Part shown: positions 7,471 through 17,300 of the stretch, piece after piece
How the letters are laid out: every line of letters starts with the position of its first letter
How positions within the stretch are numbered: position 1 is the first letter of the stretch
Assembly: GCA_029253285.1 (NCBI GenBank)
Contig: JAQWZU010000141.1
Span: 1-64,000 of the forward strand
Direction: 5' to 3'
DNA: 64,000 nt
From: Akkermansiaceae bacterium
Lineage (GTDB): Bacteria > Verrucomicrobiota > Verrucomicrobiia > Verrucomicrobiales > Akkermansiaceae
Notes under the pieces: generated by a model
What the model saw: the letters and a program-made list of their open reading frames with translations, nothing else
What the model was told of the DNA's origin: nothing
The model's database searches: none
Translations under genes and position numbers: made by a program

Positions 7471-9849
7471 ATGTCTTTTACGCGTATCCTTACTCTGCCC
7501 CTCACCATTCTGTGGTCAGCGAGCGCTTGCTCGGGTGCGATCGATTTCCCATCTCAGGTTCTGCCAATCCTTGAGGAGCATTGCTTTAAATGCCATGGCG
7601 AGAAGAAGCAGAAAGGCAAACTCCGTCTCGATACCCTTTCGCCCGATCTTCTCAAGAGCCGCATCGCGGCCGAGACCTGGCACGATGTCCGCGACGCCCT
7701 GAACCTCGGCGAGATGCCGCCCGAGGAGGAACCGGAATTATTCCGCGAAAAACGTCAGATTCTTGTCGGCTGGGTCAATCAGGAAATCGACGCCCTCATC
7801 GAGGCCAAAAAGAGCACCGGCGGGCGCGTGGTCTTGCGCCGCCTCAACCGCAGCGAATACCAAAACACGATGCGCGATCTTCTCGGTATCGAGCACAATT
7901 ACGTAAAGGATTTCCCGCCCGAGAGTCTCTCGGAAGATGGCTTTCGCAATGACGGGTCGACCTTGCAAATCTCCGACCTACAGATGGAATACTACCTCAA
8001 GGCGGCCCGCGAAGGACTTCGTAAGGCCATCGTCCTTGGGCCGAGACCGAAGGTGACCCGACAGGAATTCACCAAGACGGTAAAGGACAAAAATCGTGGC
8101 AGTAATATTCTCGACAAGGACCAGCAGTTCATCGTCAAGTTGATGGAATACCCCGAGGAAGGCGAGGTCATCATCCGCACCACCGTTCGGGCCAAACATG
8201 CCGAGAATCGCGGCTACCCGCAACTCCGCGCCGCGATCGGCTACCGTGCCGACGTCCAGGCCCCGCGGGAATTCATCAAATCACAAGACGTGGTGAGCGA
8301 AGACTGGCAGGAATTTGAATTTCGCAGTCGTATCGAAAACTTCCCCCTCCCCAGTAAGACGCAAAGCAAGTTTCCCGGCCTCTTGGTCTGGCTCGACAAT
8401 GCCTACGCCGAAGGCCGGGATAAACCACTCAAGGCGCGCGGCAATGGCAAAAAGAAAAAGCAGACCAAAGGCCCGCTGAGCTATCCGCAAATCGAAGTGC
8501 AATCGGTGGAGTTCATCGGACCGGTCTTTGAGCAATGGCCACCACGACACCACACCGCGCTTCTTGCGCCGCGGAAGTCAGGTGAGAACGAAGCCGCTCA
8601 TGTGAGCAAGCTCCTCACCAGGTTCATGAGCCGGGCATTCCGTCGCCCCGTCGACAAGTCGGAAACTCTACCCTACCTCAAGTTCTACCAATCGATCCGC
8701 CCGACCCTGCCCTCCTTCGAAGAAGCGATGCAGGAAACCTTCGCGATGATTCTGATCTCGCCAGACTTCCTCTACCTCGTCGAGCCCTCCTCCGAAACCA
8801 AACGCCCTCTCAATGATTGGGAAATGGCCTCGCGCCTTTCCTACTTCCTCTGGAGCACCATGCCGGACCCGCAGCTTTTCAAACTGGCCCGGGAGAAAAA
8901 GCTCCGTGATTCGAAAGTCCTTCAGTCGGAAATTGAACGGATGATTTCCGACGAACGTTCGTGGCAGTTCATTGAACAATTCGCCGACCAATGGCTCGAC
9001 CTCGGCGCGGTGCAACGCGTCGCGATCAATCCGAACTACTACCCTAAATTTGACGACGCCTTGAAGACTTCGATGCGACAGGAAAGCCTCCATTTCTTCA
9101 AAGAGATCTTCCAGCAGGACCTTAGCGCGCTCAACTTCCTCGACTCGAAATTCACAATGCTCAACGAACCGCTCGCCAAACACTACGGCCTCACCGGACC
9201 ACGCGGGAGCAGCTTCGAACGCGTGGCTTTGAATCCGAAAGACCATCGCGGCGGCGTCCTCACCCACGGCAGCATTCTCCTGGGGAATTCCACGGGCGAA
9301 GATTCGCACCCCGTAAAGCGCGCGGTTTGGATTCGCGAACGTCTCCTCGACGACCCGCCCTCCGATCCCCCGCCTAATGTCCCCAACCTCGATGCAACCA
9401 ACCCTGATTTCGCCAATCTCTCGGTGCGCGATCAACTCGCCGCACATCGCGAGGAAGCCTCGTGCAAGGACTGCCATCGCGGCATCGATCCCTGGGGCAT
9501 TCCCATGGAGAACTACGGCGGCGACGGCTTGTGGCGCGACAATATCCTGCGAAAGAAGACCAAGGGCAAAGGGATGAACAAGCTCCCCGTCGAAACGGAA
9601 GCCATCCTCCCCGACGGGCATGAGATTGGCAACATCGCTGATTTGAAAAGCTACCTCCTCAAGAACAAGAAGAATCAGTTTGCGAAAGCCTTCACCTCCA
9701 AGCTCCTGACCTACGCCCTCGGGCGACGACTCGAAATCACTGACGAGAAGGCCGTCGAAGACTTAACCGGGAAATTCATCGCGAACAATTTTCGCATAAA
9801 ACCACTCATTCAGCTCGTCGTGGCGAGCGAAACCTTTCAAACTAAATAG
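7471..9849 (+). CDS. Secreted DUF1592/DUF1588/DUF1585 cytochrome (PSCyt/PSD type)
   Basis: This is a 792-residue exported protein with the multidomain order known from Planctomycetes and Verrucomicrobiota: signal peptide, a PSCyt1-like haem site CFKCH at residues 38-42, PSD3/DUF1587 (RRLNRSEYQNTMRDLLGI), DUF1592 (around 425-560, with WEMASRLSYFLWSTMPD), DUF1588 with a second CXXCH site (CKDCH at about 665-669), and C-terminal DUF1585. Two haems are therefore likely. The biochemical role is not established; the family is usually found next to DUF1552 proteins, as here, only 3 bp upstream of one. A periplasmic electron-transfer or substrate-oxidation step is an inference. Confidence 0.85.
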   Translation: MSFTRILTLPLTILWSASACSGAIDFPSQVLPILEEHCFKCHGEKKQKGKLRLDTLSPDLLKSRIAAETWHDVRDALNLGEMPPEEEPELFREKRQILVGWVNQEIDALIEAKKSTGGRVVLRRLNRSEYQNTMRDLLGIEHNYVKDFPPESLSEDGFRNDGSTLQISDLQMEYYLKAAREGLRKAIVLGPRPKVTRQEFTKTVKDKNRGSNILDKDQQFIVKLMEYPEEGEVIIRTTVRAKHAENRGYPQLRAAIGYRADVQAPREFIKSQDVVSEDWQEFEFRSRIENFPLPSKTQSKFPGLLVWLDNAYAEGRDKPLKARGNGKKKKQTKGPLSYPQIEVQSVEFIGPVFEQWPPRHHTALLAPRKSGENEAAHVSKLLTRFMSRAFRRPVDKSETLPYLKFYQSIRPTLPSFEEAMQETFAMILISPDFLYLVEPSSETKRPLNDWEMASRLSYFLWSTMPDPQLFKLAREKKLRDSKVLQSEIERMISDERSWQFIEQFADQWLDLGAVQRVAINPNYYPKFDDALKTSMRQESLHFFKEIFQQDLSALNFLDSKFTMLNEPLAKHYGLTGPRGSSFERVALNPKDHRGGVLTHGSILLGNSTGEDSHPVKRAVWIRERLLDDPPSDPPPNVPNLDATNPDFANLSVRDQLAAHREEASCKDCHRGIDPWGIPMENYGGDGLWRDNILRKKTKGKGMNKLPVETEAILPDGHEIGNIADLKSYLLKNKKNQFAKAFTSKLLTYALGRRLEITDEKAVEDLTGKFIANNFRIKPLIQLVVASETFQTK

Positions 9850-9852
9850 ATC

Positions 9853-11184
9853 ATGAGTCGCAAACCCTGGCATCTCCATCGGCGCACCTTCCTTCGCGGA
9901 GCCGGCGCAACTCTCGCCCTGCCCTTCCTGGAATGCATGGGAGCAAGCGCGAAAACCCTCCCGCGCCCGAAACGCTTCTGCTCGATCTACTTCCCCTACG
10001 GCGTGAGCCTTCCCAAAAAGAAAGACGCCTCTGCAAAGTGGCAATGGTTCCCCGATGCTGTCGGCCGCGACTACAAGTTCAACGAAAGCCTGAAGTGCCT
10101 CGAACCACTCCGCGAGCATCTCTCCATCCTCGGCGGACTCTCCCACCCCCACGGGCGGAAGATAGGCGGCCACGACTCCGCCGACATTTTCCTGACCGCC
10201 GCCGAGCTCAAAGGCGGCCAATTGAAAAACTCGGCATCCATCGACCAACTCATGGCGGCCCAACTCGGCGACGACACCCGCTTCCGGTCGCTCAGTCTTT
10301 CGGTCGACGGAGGCGTGGGCGAGGCCACCCGCTCCAGCACTCTTTCCTTCAGCCGCAGCGGACAACCCGTGCCTGCTCTTCACAACCCGCGCGTGGTCTT
10401 CAATCGCCTCTTTGGAAAAGAAGATCGCTCCCTTCAGGATCAGCGAAAGGAATTGCAGAACTCCAAGAACATGCTCGATCTCGTTCTCGATCATTCCAAG
10501 TCAGTCCGACGCAAGCTCGGCAAACAGGACCAGAATAAGTTCGACGAATACCTCCAGTCGGTCCGTCAAATCGAACAACGGGTCGAACGTTCAGAAAGGT
10601 GGCTCGACGTTCCCAAGCCGCAGGTCAACGCGGCCGGCCTGCATCTCGATGCCGATGACAAAACTCCGGGCGAGCTCATCAAGACGATGCTCGACCTGAT
10701 GTATCTCGCGATCCAAACCGACTCAACCCGTTTCCTAACCTATCAAATGGGAAACATGAACGGCGCGACGTCCATCGCCACAAAATTCCCTTCCCTCCTC
10801 GGCTTCGGAAAAAACCAACACAGCCTCGCCCACGGATGGAACAAACCCGGTGGCGCCGAAGCTCTTGGAAAATGGGACCGCTTCCGCGCCCAGCAACTTT
10901 CCTACTTCCTCCAGCGCCTGCAAGACACCCCGGAACAAGACGGCACGCTCCTCGACCACACGATGGTCCTTTACGGCAGCAGCAACAGCAACACGCACAA
11001 CAACACCAACTACCCGCTCGTCGTCGCGGGTGGTGACGACCTTGGACTCAAGCACGGCGGCTACCACCGCTTCGGCTCCGACGTCCCACTCTCGAACCTC
11101 TTCGTCACGATGATGAACCGCCTCGGCATGCCCACGAAAAACTTCGTAGACAGCACCAGCGAGATGACCGAGTTGATCGCCTGA
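9853..11184 (+). CDS. DUF1552 protein, Tat-exported
   Basis: This 443-residue protein has a twin-arginine signal (HLHRRTFLRGAGATLALPF, residues 7-25) and the full-length DUF1552 fold typical of proteins encoded next to DUF1592 cytochromes. Conserved-looking segments include FSIYFPYG-like CSIYFPYGVS near residue 45, HDSADIFLT near 110, and YGSSNSNTHNN in the C-terminal third, which resembles part of the alkaline-phosphatase/DUF1501-type metal site. It starts 3 bp after the DUF1592 stop and is followed 7 bp later by the next gene, so it is almost certainly translated from the same transcript. The exact reaction is unknown. Confidence 0.85.
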   Translation: MSRKPWHLHRRTFLRGAGATLALPFLECMGASAKTLPRPKRFCSIYFPYGVSLPKKKDASAKWQWFPDAVGRDYKFNESLKCLEPLREHLSILGGLSHPHGRKIGGHDSADIFLTAAELKGGQLKNSASIDQLMAAQLGDDTRFRSLSLSVDGGVGEATRSSTLSFSRSGQPVPALHNPRVVFNRLFGKEDRSLQDQRKELQNSKNMLDLVLDHSKSVRRKLGKQDQNKFDEYLQSVRQIEQRVERSERWLDVPKPQVNAAGLHLDADDKTPGELIKTMLDLMYLAIQTDSTRFLTYQMGNMNGATSIATKFPSLLGFGKNQHSLAHGWNKPGGAEALGKWDRFRAQQLSYFLQRLQDTPEQDGTLLDHTMVLYGSSNSNTHNNTNYPLVVAGGDDLGLKHGGYHRFGSDVPLSNLFVTMMNRLGMPTKNFVDSTSEMTELIA

Positions 11185-11191
11185 TCCAAAC

Positions 11192-13984
11192 ATGCCTCCG
11201 CTCGCAAACATCTTCAGAAAGGCCGCAAAGACTCTCTTTGCCTCCTCTCTGGTGCTGCCGGCGAGCGCCGACGAAGGCATCGACTATTTCGAAACCCACA
11301 TTCGTCCTCTTTTCGCAAAGCATTGTTACGAATGCCATTCCGCAAGTGCCAAGAAGCTCAAAGCCAATCTCTACCTTGACTCGCGGACCGGTTGGGAAAC
11401 CGGCGGTGACTCCGGCCCAGCTCTTATCCCGGGAAAGCCCGACGAGTCGCTCATCATCGAAGTCACCTCCCATCAAAACAGCGACCTCCAGATGCCGCCG
11501 GATGAAAAGCTCTCCGGTGATAAGATCGAAAAACTTCGCACCTGGATCACGATGGGGGCTCCGGATCCCCGCGACGGAGTTGTCAAAAAATCGCGATCTA
11601 AAATCGACCTCGAAAAAGGACGCCAATTCTGGGCCTTCAAACCACCGGTCGCTCATCCAACGCCCAAGGTCAAAGACGCCACCTGGCCCCGAAACGACAT
11701 CGATCGCTTCATCCTCGCCCGTCTGGAATCCGAAAAACTCACTCCGACCAAGGACGCGAACCGCCAGACCTTACTACGCCGGATTTACTACGACCTCATC
11801 GGACTCCCCCCATCACCCGGGGAATTGAAAAACTTCCTCGCTGACCAATCACCGAAGGCCTTCGAAAGAGTCGTCGATGACCTCCTGGCCCGTCCCGAAT
11901 TTGGCGAACGATGGGGACGGCATTGGCTCGACGTGGCCCGCTTTGCCGAATCCAGCGGCGGCGGACGCAGCATGGTCTTCCCTCACGCTTGGCGCTTCCG
12001 CGACTACATCATCAAATCCTTCAACGAAGACAAACCCTTCGACCAACTGGTCCGCGAGCATCTCGCCGGAGACCTCCTCACCCACGAGTCGCCCGAACGA
12101 CGGAACGAGCAATTAGTCGGTAGCGGATACCTTGTCCTCGGACCAATGAATTACGAACTCCAGGACCAGGAACGCCTTCGCATGGAATTCGTCGATGAAC
12201 AAATCGACACCATGGGGCGCACCTTCCTTGGTATGACCCTCGGCTGCGCCCGATGCCACGATCACAAATTTGACCCTATCCCCACCACCGACTACTACGC
12301 CCTCGCCGGAATTTTTCAGAGCACCGAATCGATGGGCGAAGGCAGCGCAGCCAGCGGAGTAAGCTCCGTCGCCACGGTTAAACTCAAAATAACCAATCTA
12401 CCTGAGCTCAAAAAGCACCGTGCGGAACTCGCTTCCCTTCAAAACCAAATTGTCCAGCTAAAGAAGAAGTCTCCCGAAAACGCATCCACCACCCTTCCCG
12501 AAATTACCATTGATTCCGACAAAGCGAAACTGACCGGAATATGGAAACCTTCAACCCACACTGCAAACTGGGTTGGTGAGAACTACCTCCACGATGACAA
12601 TCAGGGTAAAGGCGAAAAGGCCGCCGAGTTCACCACCACTCTTCCCGAGTCCCGTGACTACGAAGTTCTCATCTCATACTCCTCAGGCTCCGGACGATCG
12701 AAGAAAGCTCCAGTGACGATCTTCCACGCCGAAGGTGAAACCACAATCCTTCTCGACCAAACCAAACCTCCCACCCATCACGAATCCTTCGCAAGCGTCG
12801 GCTCGTTCTTATTCACCAAAGATCAACCGGCCCGTATCGTTATTTCCAACAAAGGAACCACTTCTCATGTCATCGTCGATGCCGTCGGATTCGTTGGGCC
12901 CGATACCGGCAAGAGGGTCAAGAAGGTCAAGAAGCCAAAGGTCGACCGGGCAGCCATCAACGCCGAGATCAAAGCCCTCGAAAAACAACACAAGGATCTG
13001 GATTCCAAAATCAAGAAGCTCGAGCCGATGACAATGGCTCCGCGCGAATCGAAAAACCCGGCCGACGGTCACGTCCACATCCGGGGCCTCGTGCGAAACA
13101 AAGGGCCGAAAGTTCCTCGCGGATTCATTTCCGTTGCCACTGACCCCAAAGCCGAGCTCAAGATCTCGGCCAAAAGCTCAGGCCGTTTGGAGCTGGCCCA
13201 TTGGGTCGCCGACGCCAACAACCCGCTGACTTCCCGCGTGATGGTCAATCGCATTTGGAAGCACCTCCTCGGAGAAGGACTCGTCCGCACGCCCGACAAC
13301 TTCGGCGAGACCGGCGAACTCCCGAGCCACCCCGAACTACTCGACCATCTTGCACTCAATTTCACTGACAACAACTGGTCGATCAAAACGATCATCCGCG
13401 AGATCGCCCTCAGCCGCACCTACCAACTTTCCTCGCTGTCTCGGTCCGACCAAGACCCCGAAAACCGCCTTCTGGCGCGCGCCAACCGCAAACGTCTCGA
13501 AGCGGAATGCATCCGCGACACCGCCCTCCTCGTGAGCGGGCAACTCGACCCCACCCGCAGCGGTCCCACCATCAAAAAAGCCGGCCAATACGATCTTAAC
13601 TACAAGTTCAACACCAGCCGCAAGAGCATTTACACGCCCTGGTTTCGCAATTCCATGATTGATCTTTTCGAGGTCTTCGACGCGCCCAACCCGAACCTCG
13701 TCGTTGGAAAACGAACCACCTCGAATATCCCCACGCAGTCGCTCTTCCTCATGAACAGCCCCTTCATTCGGGAGCAGTCAATCCTCACCGCCAAGCAACT
13801 CATCAGCAAAGGCGCGAAGATTGAGGACGCTTATTTACTGCTCCTGGGACGTCGGCCTTCGACTTCCGAACAAGCCACCACTTCCGATTTTCTTTCCCAA
13901 TTCCCGCCGGACCAGCAAGAAGAAACCTGGACCCAACTTTGCCAGACGCTTTTTTCGTGTGTTGATTTTCGATTTTTAGATTAG
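11192..13984 (+). CDS. PSCyt1-DUF1549-DUF1553 secreted cytochrome with golvesin-like insert
   Basis: This 930-residue exported protein has a signal peptide, a PSCyt1 haem site CYECH at residues 45-49, a DUF1549 (PSCyt2) region ending in CARCHDHKFDP (about 352 onward), and a C-terminal DUF1553 (PSD1) region with RVMVNRIWKHLLG and SNIPTQSLFLMNSP. Between them, about residues 455-570, lies an inserted beta-sandwich (HTANWVGENYLHDD to VIVDAVGFV) that matches golvesin/xanthan-lyase carbohydrate-binding modules, followed by a Lys-rich coiled coil. The insert suggests contact with a polysaccharide. It pairs with the DUF1501 gene 15 bp downstream. The catalytic role is unproven. Confidence 0.85.
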   Translation: MPPLANIFRKAAKTLFASSLVLPASADEGIDYFETHIRPLFAKHCYECHSASAKKLKANLYLDSRTGWETGGDSGPALIPGKPDESLIIEVTSHQNSDLQMPPDEKLSGDKIEKLRTWITMGAPDPRDGVVKKSRSKIDLEKGRQFWAFKPPVAHPTPKVKDATWPRNDIDRFILARLESEKLTPTKDANRQTLLRRIYYDLIGLPPSPGELKNFLADQSPKAFERVVDDLLARPEFGERWGRHWLDVARFAESSGGGRSMVFPHAWRFRDYIIKSFNEDKPFDQLVREHLAGDLLTHESPERRNEQLVGSGYLVLGPMNYELQDQERLRMEFVDEQIDTMGRTFLGMTLGCARCHDHKFDPIPTTDYYALAGIFQSTESMGEGSAASGVSSVATVKLKITNLPELKKHRAELASLQNQIVQLKKKSPENASTTLPEITIDSDKAKLTGIWKPSTHTANWVGENYLHDDNQGKGEKAAEFTTTLPESRDYEVLISYSSGSGRSKKAPVTIFHAEGETTILLDQTKPPTHHESFASVGSFLFTKDQPARIVISNKGTTSHVIVDAVGFVGPDTGKRVKKVKKPKVDRAAINAEIKALEKQHKDLDSKIKKLEPMTMAPRESKNPADGHVHIRGLVRNKGPKVPRGFISVATDPKAELKISAKSSGRLELAHWVADANNPLTSRVMVNRIWKHLLGEGLVRTPDNFGETGELPSHPELLDHLALNFTDNNWSIKTIIREIALSRTYQLSSLSRSDQDPENRLLARANRKRLEAECIRDTALLVSGQLDPTRSGPTIKKAGQYDLNYKFNTSRKSIYTPWFRNSMIDLFEVFDAPNPNLVVGKRTTSNIPTQSLFLMNSPFIREQSILTAKQLISKGAKIEDAYLLLLGRRPSTSEQATTSDFLSQFPPDQQEETWTQLCQTLFSCVDFRFLD

Positions 13985-13999
13985 ACTCCCTCCCAATCC

Positions 14000-15406
14000 A
14001 TGATGTGCCCGGATAGACGTCAGTTTCTCAAAACCACCGGATGTGGTTTCGGTTCGCTGGCGCTCAATGCCATGCTCTCCGGCACCGCGCAGGGAAACTC
14101 CAACCCCCTCGCTCCTCAGCCCCCGCTTTTCCCCGCCCGCGCCAAGCGCATCATCTTCCTGTTCATGTCCGGCGGTCCCAGCCATGTCGACAGCTTCGAC
14201 TACAAACCGGATCTCATCAAAAGTGACGGCAAGGGCTTCGACTTTGTCGGCGTCCGTAAAACCACCTTCGGAAAAAAGAGCGAGCGTAAACTCCTCAAGC
14301 CACTCTGGGATTTCAAACAATACGGCGAATCCGGCCAGTGGGTCAGCGAACTCTTTCCCCACATCGGCAAGCACGTCGACGACCTTTGCTTCATTCACTC
14401 GATGCATACCGAAGGCGTTGCCCACGGCCCGTCGACACTCTTCCTGCACACCGGAGCGACCAACCTTGTCCGCCCCTCAATGGGCAGCTGGGTGACTTAC
14501 GGACTGGGAACGGAAAACGAAAACCTCCCCGGCTTCGTCACCATCATGCCATCCGCTAGCAAAGGCGGACCGCGCAATTACTCGAATGCCTTCCTCCCCG
14601 CGATCCACCAGGGCACCTCGGTCGGACGGGCCGGACTCCCGGCTTCAAAAGCGACCATTCGCAACCTCAACAACACCCACCTCCCCCACGACGTCCAAAA
14701 TCGTCAGTTCAATTTCCTGCAGGAACTCAACCGCCAGCAAGCCGGCATAAAATCCGATCGTAATCTCGATGCAGCCATCGAATCATTTGATCTCGCCTTT
14801 CGCATGCAGATGAATGCCCCCGATATTCTCGATCTCTCCGACGAATCCAAATCGACCAAAGAGATGTATGGCATCGGAGAAAAATCCACCGACACCTACG
14901 GTCGGCAATGCCTCATGGCACGCAGACTTGCCGAAAGCGGCGTGCGCTTCATCCAGGTGAACTACGCTGATGAATCGGTGAATCCCAAGTGGGACCAACA
15001 TTCCAACATGCCCAAGCACAAGGTTCATGCCGAGGCTACCGATCAACCGGTCGCGGCTCTCCTCCAGGACCTCAAACAACGCGGGCTTTTGGAAGACACC
15101 ATCGTCTGGTGGGGCGGCGAATTTGGCCGGACGCCATTCTCGCAGGGAAAAGACGGACGGGACCACAACCCGCGCGGCTTCACCACTTGGCTCGCTGGTG
15201 GCGGAACCAAGCCCGGCTTCGCCCACGGAGCAACCGACGAGATCGGCCACGAAGCGGTCAGCGGCCGCCTGCACATGCACGACCTTCACGCCACCATGCT
15301 CCACCTTCTCGGCCTGGACCACGAGCGCCTCACCTACAACTACGCTGGCCGCGACTTCCGCCTCACCGACGTATTTGGCAAGGTTGAATCCAAGCTCTTT
15401 GCCTAA
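14000..15406 (+). CDS. DUF1501 protein, Tat-exported
   Basis: This 468-residue protein begins with a twin-arginine signal (DRRQFLKTTGCGFG) and continues as a full DUF1501 protein, a family related in fold to alkaline phosphatase and sulfatases. Typical segments are FLFMSGGPSHVDSFDYKP near residue 53, IHSMHTEGVAHGPS near 133, WDQHSNMPKHK near 333, and GGEFGRTPFSQGKDGRDHNP near 373. Family members are the usual partner of DUF1549/DUF1553 proteins, and this one follows such a gene by 15 bp. It is probably periplasmic; its substrate is unknown. Confidence 0.88.
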   Translation: MMCPDRRQFLKTTGCGFGSLALNAMLSGTAQGNSNPLAPQPPLFPARAKRIIFLFMSGGPSHVDSFDYKPDLIKSDGKGFDFVGVRKTTFGKKSERKLLKPLWDFKQYGESGQWVSELFPHIGKHVDDLCFIHSMHTEGVAHGPSTLFLHTGATNLVRPSMGSWVTYGLGTENENLPGFVTIMPSASKGGPRNYSNAFLPAIHQGTSVGRAGLPASKATIRNLNNTHLPHDVQNRQFNFLQELNRQQAGIKSDRNLDAAIESFDLAFRMQMNAPDILDLSDESKSTKEMYGIGEKSTDTYGRQCLMARRLAESGVRFIQVNYADESVNPKWDQHSNMPKHKVHAEATDQPVAALLQDLKQRGLLEDTIVWWGGEFGRTPFSQGKDGRDHNPRGFTTWLAGGGTKPGFAHGATDEIGHEAVSGRLHMHDLHATMLHLLGLDHERLTYNYAGRDFRLTDVFGKVESKLFA

Positions 15407-15416
15407 ACGCAAAACA

Positions 15417-15440
15417 CCGCCCCATTCGGAGCGGCATTTT
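15417..15440 (+). terminator. Possible terminator after the DUF1501 gene
   Basis: A short hairpin CCGCCCC-ATTC-GGAGCGG (15417-15434) with one mismatch is followed by CATTTT. It lies 10 bp after the DUF1501 stop and about 40 bp from the convergent recA stop, so it would end the upstream operon. The stem is short and the T-run has only four bases, so the call is weak. Confidence 0.4.
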
Positions 15441-15477
15441 AAAGCACAATTTCTATCCAGGCTGTCAAAGACCTCGA

Positions 15478-16557
15478 TTATTTTTCGGAAAGCTTCTCCT
15501 TAACCTTCTCTTCGAGTTCGGCGTAGAGCGAATCATCAGCTTTCAGAGCGACTTTTGCGCCATCACGGCCTTGCGCGAGTTGGGCACCATCGTAGCTGAA
15601 CCAACTGCCGCGCTTTTGTACGATGTCGAATTCTAAGGCGAGATCGAGGAGTGATCCAACATTGGATATTCCTTCGTTATACATGATGTCGAACTCGGCA
15701 TCGCGGAAAGGAGGAGCAACTTTGTTCTTCACGATCTTAACCTTGGTGCGGTTGCCCTGAACCGTTCCATCCGTTGCTTTGATCTGGCCAATACGGCGAA
15801 TATCAACACGAACAGAGGAGAAGAATTTCAAGGCGCGGCCACCGGGAGTGGTTTCGGGACTGCCGAACATGACGCCAATCTTTTCACGGATCTGGTTGGT
15901 GAAGATGCAGGTAGTGCGGGCGCGCGAGATGAGGCCGGTGAGCTTCCGCATCGCGGCGCTCATGAGGCGGGCCTGCACGCCGACGGTGGAATCACCGATT
16001 TCGCCGGCAAGTTCCTGCTTGGTAACAAGGGCAGCCACGGAATCGAGCACAACGACGTCGATGGCATTTGAGCGAACGAGAGTTTCCACGATCTGAAGAG
16101 CTTCTTCACCGGAAGAGGGCTGTGAGACGAGAAGATCGTCGAGATTCACGCCCAACCGACGGGCGTATGAAGGATCGAGAGCATGTTCGACATCGATGAA
16201 GGCCGCGAGTCCCCCGCTCTTCTGGGCTTGGGCAATCGCAGTGAGAGTGAGCGTGGTTTTACCAGAGGATTCCGGTCCGAAGATCTCGACAATCCGTCCC
16301 CGAGGGAAGCCGCCGACTCCGAGAGCGCGGTCAATCAGGAGGTTTCCGGTTGGAATGGCTTCGACATCCATACTGGTGTCGTCGCCCAGGCGCATGATGG
16401 CGGCATCGCCGAAGTCTTTTTGAATCTGGGTGATGGCAAGATCGAGGTTTTTCTTACGGGCTGCGGCCAACTTATCTTCGGCGGCGGAGGTGGTAGTGGT
16501 AGCCGCTTTGGCTTTTTTCTCGGACATGGCGGCAGTTTTAACGGTAGTGGTACTCAT
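15478..16557 (-). CDS. recA: Recombinase A
   Basis: The 359-residue RecA protein forms ATP-dependent filaments on single-stranded DNA for homologous recombination and stimulates LexA self-cleavage. The Walker A motif GPESSGKTT is at about residues 94-102, the Walker B-like region is [11 protein letters not shown], and the loop region with [20 protein letters not shown] is intact. The first 30 residues form an Ala/Thr/Lys-rich extension, so a start at the second Met (residue 11) is possible. The length fits the family. The upstream region carries LexA-like palindromes (see the separate entry). It is convergent with the preceding operon. Confidence 0.97.
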   Translation of the reverse strand: MSTTTVKTAAMSEKKAKAATTTTSAAEDKLAAARKKNLDLAITQIQKDFGDAAIMRLGDDTSMDVEAIPTGNLLIDRALGVGGFPRGRIVEIFGPESSGKTTLTLTAIAQAQKSGGLAAFIDVEHALDPSYARRLGVNLDDLLVSQPSSGEEALQIVETLVRSNAIDVVVLDSVAALVTKQELAGEIGDSTVGVQARLMSAAMRKLTGLISRARTTCIFTNQIREKIGVMFGSPETTPGGRALKFFSSVRVDIRRIGQIKATDGTVQGNRTKVKIVKNKVAPPFRDAEFDIMYNEGISNVGSLLDLALEFDIVQKRGSWFSYDGAQLAQGRDGAKVALKADDSLYAELEEKVKEKLSEK

Positions 16558-16598
16558 GACAATGTTTGGTGTAGGTAACTGCGTGGAACTTATTCCGA

Positions 16599-16641
16599 TG
16601 AACAGTGTTCAATCAAGAAAAAAGTGTTCAAAAGAGCACTT
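16599..16641 (-). promoter_or_regulatory. Candidate LexA (SOS) sites upstream of recA
   Basis: Two palindromes lie 42-84 bp upstream of the recA start. The first, AAGTGTTCAAAAGAGCACTT (16622-16641), fits TGTTC-N4-GAACA with one mismatch (GAGCA), a motif I recall as described for Verrucomicrobiota LexA. The second, TGAACAGTGTTCA (16599-16611), is a perfect 13-bp palindrome of the same half-sites in inverted order. Damage-inducible control of recA is the expected outcome. The lexA gene is not in the window, so the match is by motif only. Confidence 0.5.
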
Positions 16642-16683
16642 TTCTTAAAAATTGCTATTTTGGCGGCTTCCCGCACTCTTTCC

Positions 16684-17250
16684 ATGGTGAAAAGCGGCAT
16701 CCTCCTCATCCTTGGTCTTCTGGTGCTACTCGCAGTCATTTTCGGCTGTGTCTTCCTGAAATACGGAAGATTTAGTTCCGATGGACTGACTCTCTCCTTT
16801 AGCGAGGAGGACATTCGGGGGCGCTTGAGCAAAAAGTTCCCTAAAACAGAAAAGCTCCTCGAGGTCATTCCCGTCCTCATCGAAGAGCCCAAGGTGGAAT
16901 TTACCGAGGGGAGCAACCGGGTTCGGCTCTCTCTGGCCGCCCGTGTCGACATTCCCTTTTCTAAAAAATACGAGGCCTCCACCGTTTTCAACGGAAGTAT
17001 TCGCTACGAAACCTCCGACAAAACCCTCCGTCTGACAGACGTCGTGGTGGAAGGACTCACCGGCACCGAAATTCCAAAGAAATTCGAAGATCCACTTAAA
17101 ATTCTCATGACGGTGCTGGCCAAGAACTTCCTTGAAGATGTTGTTGTCCATGAGCTCAAGCCCAAAGACCTCACCAACAAAGCCGCGCGATGGCTTCTTA
17201 AGAAAGTCGAAGTCCGGGATCAGATGCTCGAGGTTACCCTCGGACTCTAA
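16684..17250 (+). CDS. Membrane-anchored DUF1439/YceB-like protein
   Basis: This 188-residue protein starts at 16684 (MVKSGILLILGLLVLLAVIF); the longer frame from 16624 would begin inside a candidate LexA site and is rejected. A single N-terminal hydrophobic segment ends in IFGC, which may be a weak lipoprotein signal with Cys at residue 21. The remainder has the alternating strands and a helix of lipid-binding-like YceB/DUF1439 proteins (FSEEDIRGRLSKKFP, VRLSLAARVDIPF, LRLTDVVVEGLTG). The family is thought to bind a lipid-like ligand in the envelope, but no reaction is known. It is transcribed divergently from recA and 50 bp ahead of ndk. Confidence 0.55.
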   Translation: MVKSGILLILGLLVLLAVIFGCVFLKYGRFSSDGLTLSFSEEDIRGRLSKKFPKTEKLLEVIPVLIEEPKVEFTEGSNRVRLSLAARVDIPFSKKYEASTVFNGSIRYETSDKTLRLTDVVVEGLTGTEIPKKFEDPLKILMTVLAKNFLEDVVVHELKPKDLTNKAARWLLKKVEVRDQMLEVTLGL

Positions 17251-17300
17251 GCCCGCAGTTGACACTTCCGCGGTGGTCGGCTTAGTTCCCTCCCGAAATC

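Noticed and set aside
16624-16683. Earlier start for the YceB-like protein (MFKRALFLKIAILAASRTLS)
   Set aside because: It would start within the candidate LexA palindrome; the ATG at 16684 gives a normal N-terminal anchor.
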